Source: Bryobacteraceae bacterium
GTDB taxonomy: Bacteria; Acidobacteriota; Terriglobia; Bryobacterales; Bryobacteraceae
NCBI GenBank assembly: GCA_025056865.1
Contig: JANWVO010000030.1
Location: 1-40,781 of the forward strand
DNA length: 40,781 nt
Direction of reading: 5' to 3'
Shown here: positions 33,329-40,134 of the stretch, one piece after another
How the letters are laid out: each line of letters starts with the position of its first letter
Position numbering within the stretch: the first letter of the stretch is position 1
Position numbers and translations under genes: made by a program
Notes under the pieces: model-generated
The model's database searches: none
Seen by the model: the letters and a program-made list of their open reading frames with translations, nothing else
Told to the model about the DNA's origin: nothing

Positions 33329-34810
33329 ATGGCCGTGCGGCTGATACGCTCGAACCGGAAGTGTTGCTGCTGGTTGTTCTGCTTCCTGCTCGGCCTCGTG
33401 GCAGCCCGCGCACAGCCCTTCCAGGGAGCTTCCACCGGCGAGGGCAGGGACGATCCCACGGATCCCGAAAGGACGGATGACACGGCGGGCGTCGTACGAA
33501 CCGTCAGGCCCGCCGCGCGCTCGGAGGTGTGGACACGCCCCGAACGCGGCTCCGGGATCGATTGGGATGGACTCGGCCGCCAGTCCAGCATGTTCCTCGG
33601 CGTCCAGCACGCCTTCCGCCTCGCCACCGAACCCGGAACCCGGCAGGGCATGCGCGGCCCCTTCTTCCGCGGCTGGATGGAATCGGTCGGCAACCTCCAC
33701 GGCTGGTCGGATGGCGACCCCTTCTACGTCAACTACATCGGCCATCCCATGCAGGGCGCCGTCAGCGGCTACATCTGGACTCACAACGACCGCGATTACA
33801 TCGGAGCCGAAATCGGCAGGAATTCCTTCTACTGGAAAAGCCGCCTGCGCGCCACCGCCTACTCCTGGGCCTACAGCACGCTGTTTGAGATCGGCCCGCT
33901 CAGCGAGGCGTCCATCGGCAAGATCCAGAGCCGCTACCCGCAGCAGGGCTTCGTCGATCACGTCGTCACCCCGGTCATCGGCCTGGGCTGGATGATCGGC
34001 GAGGACGCTCTCGACAAATACGTCATCCAGAGGTTCGAAGAGAAATTCGAGAACGCCTATCTGCGCCTCCTCGTCCGCGGCGTGCTCAACCCTTCGCGCT
34101 CCTTCGCCAACATGATGCGTTTCCGCGTGCCGTGGGCCCGCGACGACCGGCCCGGCGTCTTCTCCCCCGTGCTCTCCTCGTATCTCGCGGACAAGCGCTC
34201 CGGGGCCATCCCTGCCAGGACCAGCCCGCAGCCCGAGCTCGACGGCCCGTTTGGCATCTCCGCCTTCGAGTTGGCGGCGACAGCGCGGCCCATGTTCTAC
34301 AGGGGCGGTACCGGCGCCTGCGTCGCTGGCGGCGGCGAGGGCGCCTTCCGGCTCGCGCCCTCCTGGCAGTTGGTGGCCGACGTCTCCGGCTGCATGCTCA
34401 ACGGCCTCGGGCCCAACCGCAGCGGCGACACTCTCAGCTACCTCTTCGGCGCCCGGTGGTCGGCGCGCCCCGCTGGCCGTGTCAACCCCTATGCGCACAT
34501 CCTGGTCGGCGGGCTGAAAGTCACCCACGAACAGGTCGACCCTGTCCTCCGGGACCAGCTCCTGCGCACCGCCCGCATCGAGAAACGCAACGCCTACGAG
34601 GATCACCAGCTCTACGCCCGGCGCTGGTCCGCCAACGGCTTCAGCATGGCCGCGGGCACCGGCATGGACCTCCGGCTGAACCCCGTGGTCGCGCTCCGCC
34701 TGGCCAACCTGGAATACCGCAAGGCGTGGCTGCCGCCGGTCAATGGCCGCAGCTACAACGACGGCGTCGCCCTCACCATGGCCGTCGTGCTCCGCACCGG
34801 CACCTGGTAA
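33329..34810 (+). CDS. DUF3943-like outer-membrane-associated protein
   Basis: A 493-residue protein with a signal peptide (about 1-28, hydrophobic core after a Cys-rich stretch, ending ARAQP). The middle has the DUF3943-type sequence with DPFYVNYIGHPMQGA and an Asn-Asp-Arg-Asp-Tyr motif, then a long helical segment. The C-terminal 170 residues alternate polar and hydrophobic residues and end in a Trp after a Leu/Arg-rich strand, like outer-membrane beta barrels. The ATG at 33329 has an AGGGAGGGG ribosome-binding sequence; an in-frame ATG 59 codons upstream would precede the signal peptide and was rejected. The 231 bp before it hold no gene I can support. Role unknown; probably a structural or porin-like outer-membrane protein. 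Confidence 0.72.
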   Translation: MAVRLIRSNRKCCCWLFCFLLGLVAARAQPFQGASTGEGRDDPTDPERTDDTAGVVRTVRPAARSEVWTRPERGSGIDWDGLGRQSSMFLGVQHAFRLATEPGTRQGMRGPFFRGWMESVGNLHGWSDGDPFYVNYIGHPMQGAVSGYIWTHNDRDYIGAEIGRNSFYWKSRLRATAYSWAYSTLFEIGPLSEASIGKIQSRYPQQGFVDHVVTPVIGLGWMIGEDALDKYVIQRFEEKFENAYLRLLVRGVLNPSRSFANMMRFRVPWARDDRPGVFSPVLSSYLADKRSGAIPARTSPQPELDGPFGISAFELAATARPMFYRGGTGACVAGGGEGAFRLAPSWQLVADVSGCMLNGLGPNRSGDTLSYLFGARWSARPAGRVNPYAHILVGGLKVTHEQVDPVLRDQLLRTARIEKRNAYEDHQLYARRWSANGFSMAAGTGMDLRLNPVVALRLANLEYRKAWLPPVNGRSYNDGVALTMAVVLRTGTW

Positions 34811-34829
34811 AACAGCCCGGAAGCCTCGC

Positions 34830-35180
34830 TCACGCCCCGAGGTTCAGCAGCGCCACTCCGGCAAGGATCAGCAGAATGCCACCCGCCTTGCGCCTGGTCA
34901 GCGGCTCGCCGAAAAACAGCCTCGACCAGAACATCGTCCAGATGTAGCCCAGGGCCACCATCGGGTACAGCACGCTCAGCTCGCCCTCGCGCACCCCCAG
35001 GAAGTAAAACACGAACGACAGCAGATACAGCGCCACGCCCGCTGCCAGCCGCCAGTTCAGCAGCAGCGTCGCGATCTGCCGGTGCAGCCGTCCCGCGCCC
35101 AGCTTCAGAAACACCGCGCCGAAGCTGCCGATGAAGCTCGCCATCAGCACCAGCAGGATGGACTTGGCCGGCGTGCTCAC
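34830..35180 (-). CDS. Small DMT/SMR-type transporter subunit 2
   Basis: A 116-residue protein with four TM helices of the DMT/small multidrug resistance fold. GTG start at 35180 overlaps the previous stop by four bases (GTGA), so the two form a coupled pair. Motifs such as REGELSVLYPMVALGYIW and GEPLTRRKAGGILLILAGV match the paired-SMR and ArnE/ArnF group. It lacks the membrane-embedded Glu of EmrE-type drug antiporters in TM1, as does its partner. A function in lipid-linked or other amphiphile flipping is more likely than drug efflux; substrate unknown. Confidence 0.83.
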   Translation of the reverse strand: MSTPAKSILLVLMASFIGSFGAVFLKLGAGRLHRQIATLLLNWRLAAGVALYLLSFVFYFLGVREGELSVLYPMVALGYIWTMFWSRLFFGEPLTRRKAGGILLILAGVALLNLGA

Positions 35181-35554
35181 TGGCTTCTCCCCTTGCCGAG
35201 CAGCGCCACCCCGCAGCAGATCGTCGCGATCCCCGCCACCTTGGGGCCCGTCAGCTTCTCGTGGAACACCAGCACCGACAGCACCGTCACCCACACATAC
35301 GTCAGCGAAATCACCGGATACAGCAGCGACAGCTCCCCGTCCCGCAGCGCAAGGATCAGCAGCCCCGTGCTCACCCCGTACAGGCTCAGGCCCGCCCACA
35401 GATGCCAGTTGGTCAGCAGCGACGCCAGCGTGATCTGCGCCATCTGCATGCCGCTCGACTTGATGAAATACTGCGCCGCCACGCCGAACAGCGTGCACAG
35501 GAAGACAAGCCCCACAGACTGGCGGTGCGAAAACCGGAACGATTCCCGAGGCAC
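35177..35554 (-). CDS. Small DMT/SMR-type transporter subunit 1
   Basis: A 125-residue four-TM protein homologous to its partner (matching DGELSLLYPVISLTYVW and EKLTGPKVAGIATICCGVALL blocks). The start is a GTG at 35554 with a TAGAAT box nine bases upstream and no ribosome-binding sequence, so it may be translated from a leaderless message. The two subunits probably assemble as an antiparallel heterodimer, as paired SMR proteins and ArnE/ArnF do. It lies head to head with the JAMM peptidase gene (88 bp apart). Confidence 0.83.
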   Translation of the reverse strand: MPRESFRFSHRQSVGLVFLCTLFGVAAQYFIKSSGMQMAQITLASLLTNWHLWAGLSLYGVSTGLLILALRDGELSLLYPVISLTYVWVTVLSVLVFHEKLTGPKVAGIATICCGVALLGKGRSQ

Positions 35555-35563
35555 TGGATTTCC

Positions 35564-35569
35564 ATTCTA
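35564..35569 (-). promoter_or_regulatory. -10 box for leaderless start of the DMT pair
   Basis: TAGAAT lies nine bases before the GTG start on the minus strand. No ribosome-binding sequence is present, so transcription would begin at or near the start codon. -35 not convincing. Confidence 0.4.
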
Positions 35570-35630
35570 ACGGAAAGGCCGCCTCCCTCCGCGCCGCCAG
35601 CCGCACTGCCCGCTGCCGCTGCCGTCATGC

Positions 35631-35636
35631 TACATT
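35631..35636 (+). promoter_or_regulatory. -10 box for leaderless start of the JAMM peptidase gene
   Basis: TACATT lies six bases before the GTG at 35643, with no ribosome-binding sequence. Same arrangement as at 35564, 37120, 38057 and 40120. Confidence 0.4.
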
Positions 35637-35642
35637 GCCACA

Positions 35643-36059
35643 GTGCTGCGTCTCGCCCCGCCAGCTTGGCAGGCCATTGCCGCCCACGCCCGGCAGGCGG
35701 CGCCCGAAGAAGCATGCGGCATCCTCGTCGGGCGGCACGAAGCCGGGGAGTGGCTCGCGCTCCGGGCCGAACCCTGCCTCAACGTCCATCCCGGAGATAG
35801 GCGGCGCCATTTCCTCATCGACCCGGAAAGGCATCTGGCCCTTCAGCGCGAAGCGCGCCAGCAGGGGCTGGAAATCGTCGCCTTCTACCACTCCCATCCG
35901 GAAGGCCCGTGCAGCCCTTCGGAGGAAGACGGCAGAATGGCCCACCCCTGGGCTCCCATGCTCATCGTCGCCCTGCGCGCCGGTGACGTGGCAGAGGCCC
36001 GGGCGTGGCTCTGGCAGCAGGGCGCCGCCCGCGCAATCCCGCTCGCCGTCGCGCCCTGA
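35643..36059 (+). CDS. JAMM/MPN+ metallopeptidase (M67-like)
   Basis: A 138-residue JAB domain with a complete zinc site: Glu23 (in PEEACGIL), His83 and His85 (HSHPEG), Ser93 and Asp96, giving the JAMM pattern H-x-H-P-x6-S-x2-D. In bacteria such stand-alone proteins release sulphur-carrier or Ubl proteins (for example Mec+ acting on CysO) and in eukaryotes cut ubiquitin. The next gene, a rhodanese, starts at a TGATG overlap, so sulphur-carrier chemistry is the simplest role. It is also the only JAMM enzyme in a window with a Ubl system about 7.5 kb away, transcribed in the other direction. A GTG start with no ribosome-binding sequence is used. Confidence 0.88.
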   Translation: MLRLAPPAWQAIAAHARQAAPEEACGILVGRHEAGEWLALRAEPCLNVHPGDRRRHFLIDPERHLALQREARQQGLEIVAFYHSHPEGPCSPSEEDGRMAHPWAPMLIVALRAGDVAEARAWLWQQGAARAIPLAVAP

Positions 36060-36409
36060 TGTCACCCGCGGCCGCGTTGCCGCATCCCTGCATTCAGATG
36101 CTGCAATCCCTCTTCTACAGGCCAACCGAAGTGTCGCCGGCCGAGGCCCGGCGCCTGATGCAGGAAGACCGCTCCGTGCAGTTCGTCGACGTCCGCGAAC
36201 ACCACGAGCGCATGGCGCGCCATATCCCCGGCACTCTCCACATCCCCCTCGGCGAGCTCCCGCGGCGCCTGCACCAGCTCGATCCCGCCCGGCCTGTCAT
36301 CGTCCACTGCAAGAGCGGCGCCCGCTCGGCCGCCGCCTGCCATCTGCTCGAAAAGATGGGCTTCCGCCAGGTCTACAACCTCCGCGGCGGCATCGACGCC
36401 TGGGGCTGA
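36059..36409 (+). CDS. Rhodanese-like sulphurtransferase
   Basis: A 116-residue single rhodanese domain. The active-site loop is CKSGARS with Cys84, and VDVREHHERMARHIPGTLHIPLGEL (44-68) is the other family hallmark. The catalytic loop form, C-K-S-G-x-R-S, fits GlpE- and MoeB-linked rhodaneses that carry persulphide. Start ATG overlaps the JAMM stop by one base. It probably supplies sulphur to a ThiS/MoaD-type carrier or detoxifies sulphide/cyanide; partner not seen here. Confidence 0.88.
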   Translation: MSPAAALPHPCIQMLQSLFYRPTEVSPAEARRLMQEDRSVQFVDVREHHERMARHIPGTLHIPLGELPRRLHQLDPARPVIVHCKSGARSAAACHLLEKMGFRQVYNLRGGIDAWG

Positions 36410-36418
36410 TACTGTAAA

Positions 36419-36446
36419 GGGCAGGGCCCCGTGGCGGCCCCTGCCC
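36419..36446 (+). terminator. Strong GC-rich hairpin between rhodanese and methyltransferase genes
   Basis: GGGCAGGG pairs with CCCTGCCC, with an inner CCG/CGG stem closing a three-base loop. There is no T tract, so an intrinsic terminator is uncertain; it could be an mRNA-stability or attenuation structure. It ends four bases before the next ATG. Confidence 0.4.
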
Positions 36447-36450
36447 GGCC

Positions 36451-37044
36451 ATGATCCTGCTCCTGCTTCTGTCCCTGCTCGCCGAGCCTTACTCGGAGGA
36501 GCGCGCCCGCGCCGTCCTCGAATCCCTGCGGAAAGACGCCCGCCGCTACATGAGCGTCGATCCCGAGGACGGCCAGTTCTTTTACCGCCTGACCCTCGAA
36601 CTCAGGGCGAAGCGCGTCCTCGAAATCGGCACCTCGGCCGGCTACAGCGGCGGTTGGTTCGCCATGGCCCTCAGGAAGACCGGCGGCCGCCTCATCACGC
36701 TCGAAATCGATCCCGAACGCCATGCCGCCGCGCTCAGGAACTTTGAAGCGATGGGCCTCGCCGATGTCGTCGACGCCCGCCTCGCCAACGCCCTTGTCGA
36801 AGTGGCCCGCCTCGAAGGCCCGTTCGACATCGTCTTCATCGACGCCTGGAAGCCGGACTACCTCCGCTACTACGAGCTCGTGCTGCCGAAGGTGCGCCGC
36901 GGCGGGGCCATCCTCGCCCACAACACGCGCAACGCCGCTTTCACGCTGAAGCCGTTCCTCGAGCGCATCCGGAACGACCCGGCCGTGCGCACCGAATTCC
37001 TCCCCGGGTCCCCGCAGGGCCTCTCCATCTCCTGGAAGAAATAG
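36451..37044 (+). CDS. Class I SAM-dependent O-methyltransferase-like protein
   Basis: A 197-residue Rossmann methyltransferase of the O-methyltransferase family 3 type. The SAM loop is EIGTSAGYSG (58-67), Glu85 follows as the ribose-binding acid (LEIDPER), and FIDAWKPDYLRYYELVLPKVRRGG (129-152) plus HNTR (157-160) carry the metal-site-like Asp131 and Asn158. The first about 12 residues are all Leu with no basic residue, which looks like a signal or anchor, or the start may be later. Substrate unknown; small aromatic or catechol-like compounds are usual. A hairpin lies immediately before the start and no ribosome-binding sequence is visible. Confidence 0.82.
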   Translation: MILLLLLSLLAEPYSEERARAVLESLRKDARRYMSVDPEDGQFFYRLTLELRAKRVLEIGTSAGYSGGWFAMALRKTGGRLITLEIDPERHAAALRNFEAMGLADVVDARLANALVEVARLEGPFDIVFIDAWKPDYLRYYELVLPKVRRGGAILAHNTRNAAFTLKPFLERIRNDPAVRTEFLPGSPQGLSISWKK

Positions 37045-37119
37045 GCGCGCGCGCAGGGCCTCCGCCCGGCTCCCGCCCCGCGCGCTCCGGCCCGGGGTTC
37101 CGTTTCCGCGGCGTTCCGG

Positions 37120-37125
37120 TACAAT
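37120..37125 (+). promoter_or_regulatory. -10 box for leaderless start of the CDF transporter gene
   Basis: TACAAT lies six bases before the GTG at 37132; no ribosome-binding sequence. Confidence 0.42.
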
Positions 37126-37131
37126 TCGGCT

Positions 37132-38046
37132 GTGGATCACTCGGCGCATGGAGGCGCGGCGTCGTCCGCCATGCGGCTCTCTCTTGCCTTCGGCGTCCTG
37201 ATGCTCATCGGGAAGGCCGCCGCATGGCATCTCACCAACTCCTCGTCGATCTTTTCTGATGCCATCGAGAGCGTCGTGCATGTCGCCGCGGTCGGCTTCG
37301 CCGCCTTCGCCCTGCGCCTGAGCCGGCGCCCCGCCGGCGGCCGCTACCACTACGGCCTCGAGCGCGTGGCCTTCTTCTCCGCCGGATTCGAAGGCGCGCT
37401 CATCGCCGCCGCTGCCGTCTCCATCCTCGTCACCTCCATCTACCAGTGGCGGCAGGGCCTGCCCTTGCAGCGGCTCACCCTCGGCGCCGGCATCACGCTC
37501 GCCCTCGGCCTCGCCAACGGAGCCCTCGGCTGGCACCTCATCCGCACCGGGCGCCGCCACCACTCGCTCATCCTCGAGGCCAACGGCAGGCACGTGCTCA
37601 CGGACTGCATCACCAGCGTGGCCGCCTTCGCCGGCGTCGGCCTCGTCATCCTCACCGGGTGGAAGCCGTTCGATCCCATCGTGGCCATCCTCGTCGCCCT
37701 TCAGATCCTTTACTCCGGCGCCCAGCTCGTCTGGCGCAGCGCGCAGGGGCTGCTCGACTACGCCGACCCCGAAGTCGAGCGCGCCCTCCGCGACGCGCTC
37801 GACGGCCTCGCCCGCCAGCATGGCATCGAATATCACGGCCTCCGCCTCCGCGCCACCGGCGGCCGCTTCCTCGCCGAGGCCCATCTCATCTTCCCCTACG
37901 CCACCAGCCTCGGAGCCGCGCACCACACCGCCACGCTCATCGAAGAGGCCCTCGCCCGCAGCTTCGCCCATCCGCTCGAAGTCACCACCCATCTCGAGGC
38001 CGCCGAGGACCACGACGAACGCCACGCGGCCGGTCACGGGCGCTAG
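37132..38046 (+). CDS. Cation diffusion facilitator (CDF) transporter
   Basis: A 304-residue CDF protein with six TM helices and a cytoplasmic C-terminal domain (about 208-300). TM5 carries HVLTD (154-158), the His/Asp pair of the usual zinc site. TM2 reads DAIESVVH (43-50), so the usual acidic or His/Asp pair is replaced by Glu46 and His50. YHYGLERVAFFSA (72-84) and the GLLDYADPEVERALRDAL segment of the C-terminal domain are family features. Substrate could be Zn, Mn, Fe or Co; the altered site makes Zn alone uncertain. The GTG start has a TACAAT box six bases upstream. Confidence 0.85.
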   Translation: MDHSAHGGAASSAMRLSLAFGVLMLIGKAAAWHLTNSSSIFSDAIESVVHVAAVGFAAFALRLSRRPAGGRYHYGLERVAFFSAGFEGALIAAAAVSILVTSIYQWRQGLPLQRLTLGAGITLALGLANGALGWHLIRTGRRHHSLILEANGRHVLTDCITSVAAFAGVGLVILTGWKPFDPIVAILVALQILYSGAQLVWRSAQGLLDYADPEVERALRDALDGLARQHGIEYHGLRLRATGGRFLAEAHLIFPYATSLGAAHHTATLIEEALARSFAHPLEVTTHLEAAEDHDERHAAGHGR

Positions 38047-38056
38047 CTGCCGGTGG

Positions 38057-38062
38057 TATCCT
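38057..38062 (+). promoter_or_regulatory. -10-like box before the histidine-kinase-like gene
   Basis: TATCCT lies seven bases before a GTG at 38070, again without ribosome-binding sequence. Supports the GTG over the ATG nine bases further on. Confidence 0.3.
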
Positions 38063-38069
38063 GCTCAGG

Positions 38070-38750
38070 GTGCCGGCAATGCATTCCGCAGGCAGTCTGG
38101 GCAGCAACAGCACCGGGCATGAGGAAGCGGAACTCGTCCGCCATCTCGCGCACGAGCTGCGGCAGCCGCTTTCGGGCATCGAAGCCTCGGCCTACTACAT
38201 CGACATGCTCGCCAGCGAGGCGCGGCCCGAGCTCATTCCCTACTGCCGCCGCCTGCGCCGCATGGTCCAGCAGGCCAGTTGGCTCCTCGACGACGCCTCT
38301 CTCAGCGCCTGCTTCCGCCCTGAGCCGCGCCGGACCTTCCCGCTCGCGGAAATCTGCGCGCAGGCCGCGGCCAGGCTGCTCGCCGAAGAGGAGGCTGTGC
38401 TCGACCTGCACCTGTCCGGGCCGCTGCCGCCCGTGGTCGCGCCCGAGCCGCTGCCCCGGCTCGTCGATCACATCCTCTCGTTCTTCCGGGATGCCGCCGG
38501 CTGCCCCGGTCCCATCCATCTCCGGCTCGAGGCCGATGCCCGGCTGCTCACCGCCACGTGGTGGTGCGACGCCTGCGAGGATCCCGAAGAGGCCGCGCGG
38601 ATGGCGGCGCCCGGCGGCGGCTGCGGCTACCTCCAGCGTTTTGCGCGCGCCGCGGGCGGGACCCTGCGCGCCGAAGCCTCTTCAGGAAGGCTGCTGGTGG
38701 CTCTCTCGCTGCCCGTGGCTGCCGAGCAGGGCCGCGAGTTCGGCGTCTGA
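38070..38750 (+). CDS. Histidine-kinase-like protein with degenerate ATPase domain
   Basis: A 226-residue protein. The phosphoacceptor helix has the H-box HLAHELRQPLSG (His28 predicted) and a paired helix, as in HisKA. The C-terminal part (about 110-215) has the overall size of a HATPase_c domain and its G2-like stretch GGGCGYLQRFARAAGGTLRAE with a final LPVA strand. The N-box Asn, expected in the ILSFFRDAAG helix, is absent and no clear DxGxG is seen, so ATP binding is doubtful. No sensor domain or TM. It may be a phosphotransfer or regulatory pseudokinase. Its 3' end overlaps the convergent MobB-like gene by 69 bp. Confidence 0.72.
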   Translation: MPAMHSAGSLGSNSTGHEEAELVRHLAHELRQPLSGIEASAYYIDMLASEARPELIPYCRRLRRMVQQASWLLDDASLSACFRPEPRRTFPLAEICAQAAARLLAEEEAVLDLHLSGPLPPVVAPEPLPRLVDHILSFFRDAAGCPGPIHLRLEADARLLTATWWCDACEDPEEAARMAAPGGGCGYLQRFARAAGGTLRAEASSGRLLVALSLPVAAEQGREFGV

Positions 38751-39110
38751 CGGCGGCTCGCCCGCGCCCGCCACCAGCACCGCATCGCACGGAATTTTCT
38801 TCGACGCCCGCGTCGACTCCACGATCCAGTGGCCCGCCGCCGCCAGCAGCCGCTCCAGCTCCGGCAGCGCCGCCTCGAAGTCGCCCCGCACCCAATAAGC
38901 CCGCGCGGCGCCCGCGGCCAGATACCGCCGCGTGTCCCCCGCCTCCCCGGGCGCCGTCTCTTCCACAATCTCGTACGCGGCGCCCGACTCCGGCGCGTGA
39001 TGCGAGATCTTGACCGCCGTCCAGCCCAGCTCCGGCCGCAGCCGCAGAATGCGGCACACCAGCGCCGTCTTGCCCGACTTGCGCCCCGTACCCGCCACGA
39101 TCACCCGCAT
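38682..39110 (-). CDS. MobB-like P-loop protein
   Basis: A 142-residue P-loop NTPase with GTGRKSGKT (7-15) at the N-terminus. VKISHH (33-38) and a D-T-x-R-x-x-x-A-G-A motif (59-68) fit MobB, the GTP-binding accessory of molybdenum guanine dinucleotide synthesis. Its C-terminus is short. The ATG at 39110 lies inside the lpxD end (10-bp overlap). No other molybdopterin gene is near, so the assignment is by motif only. Confidence 0.72.
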   Translation of the reverse strand: MRVIVAGTGRKSGKTALVCRILRLRPELGWTAVKISHHAPESGAAYEIVEETAPGEAGDTRRYLAAGAARAYWVRGDFEAALPELERLLAAAGHWIVESTRASKKIPCDAVLVAGAGEPPSDAELAALLGSHGQRESHQQPS

Positions 39111-40090
39111 GGGCCGCGCTGCTTCTCCAGCTCGCTCACCCGGCGCCGCAGCTCTTCCACCTCGCGCCGCAACTGCGGCAGCCGCCCCACGTTGGCCAGC
39201 GTCTCCAGATACTCCTTCAGCGGCCGCGCCGGCGTGCCCCACCACACTTCGCCGCCGCCCCGCACCACCTTCGAGCTGAGAATGCCCGCGCCGGAGCCCA
39301 CCACCGCGCCGCTCTTCACCGTCACGTTGTCGCCCATCCCCACCTGCCCGCCGATCACCGCGTAGTCCTCGATCACCGTCCCGCCCGCCAGGCCCGTCTG
39401 CGCCGCGATCACCACGTGCCGCCCAATGCGGCAGTTGTGCGCGACGTGCACCAGGTTGTCCAGCTTAGTCCCGTCGCCGATGCTCGTCACGCCCAGCGCC
39501 GCGCGGTCGATCGTGCAGTTGGCCCCGATCTCCACGTCGTTGCCGATCACCACGCGCCCCACCTGCGGAAACTTCTCATACCGGCCGTTCTCGAAGACGA
39601 AGCCGAATCCGTCGGCTCCAATCACCGTCCCCGAGTGGATGATGCAGCGTTGGCCGATCTCCACGCCCGGATACACGTGCACGCCCGGGTGCAGCACCGT
39701 GCCTGCGCCAATCCGCACGCCGTCGCCGATCACGCACAGCGGCCCGATCGAAACGTCCTCGGCGAGGTTGCAGTCCTCGCCGATCAGCGCCGCCGGATGG
39801 ATGCCCCGCGGCGGCTGCGGAATCGGGTGCAGCCACGGGATCACCTTCGCGCAGGCGGCGCGGGGGTCCGGGCAACGGATCACCGTGCGGCCTCCGGGGT
39901 TCTCAAAGTCCAGCGGCACCAGCAGGCACCCGGCTGACGAGGATTGCGCCTCGCGCACCGCCCGCCGGCTGTTGGCAAAGGCCAGCTCGCCCGAGCCGGC
40001 GCTGTCCAGCGGAGCCACGCGCAGCACCTCGCGCTCCCCGTCGCCTTCCCACGTCAGCCCAAGCCTCTCGGCGATCTCGCGGACTTTCAT
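39101..40090 (-). CDS. lpxD: LpxD, UDP-3-O-(3-hydroxyacyl)glucosamine N-acyltransferase
   Basis: A 329-residue left-handed beta-helix acyltransferase of lipid A synthesis. The N-terminal uridine-binding domain (1-95) precedes hexapeptide repeats (about 97-295) with the catalytic VAHN motif (His218; the equivalent in E. coli LpxD is His239). GADGFGF (158-164) is a family signature. A C-terminal coiled coil (about 300-325) follows. GGGGAGGG precedes the ATG. It transfers a second acyl chain to UDP-acyl-GlcN in the cytoplasm. It lies head to head with lpxA, 44 bp apart. Confidence 0.95.
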   Translation of the reverse strand: MKVREIAERLGLTWEGDGEREVLRVAPLDSAGSGELAFANSRRAVREAQSSSAGCLLVPLDFENPGGRTVIRCPDPRAACAKVIPWLHPIPQPPRGIHPAALIGEDCNLAEDVSIGPLCVIGDGVRIGAGTVLHPGVHVYPGVEIGQRCIIHSGTVIGADGFGFVFENGRYEKFPQVGRVVIGNDVEIGANCTIDRAALGVTSIGDGTKLDNLVHVAHNCRIGRHVVIAAQTGLAGGTVIEDYAVIGGQVGMGDNVTVKSGAVVGSGAGILSSKVVRGGGEVWWGTPARPLKEYLETLANVGRLPQLRREVEELRRRVSELEKQRGPCG

Positions 40091-40119
40091 GCCGCCCTCC
40101 CCTGCCCGGCTCGCGCCGG

Positions 40120-40125
40120 TATCAT
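40120..40125 (+). promoter_or_regulatory. -10 box for leaderless start of lpxA
   Basis: TATCAT lies nine bases before the lpxA ATG at 40135, in the 44 bp between lpxD and lpxA. No ribosome-binding sequence. Confidence 0.42.
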
Positions 40126-40134
40126 ACCCAGTGT

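Noticed and set aside
37446-38069. Upstream extension of the histidine-kinase-like frame
   Set aside because: It overlaps the CDF gene in another frame and is Arg/Pro/His-rich.
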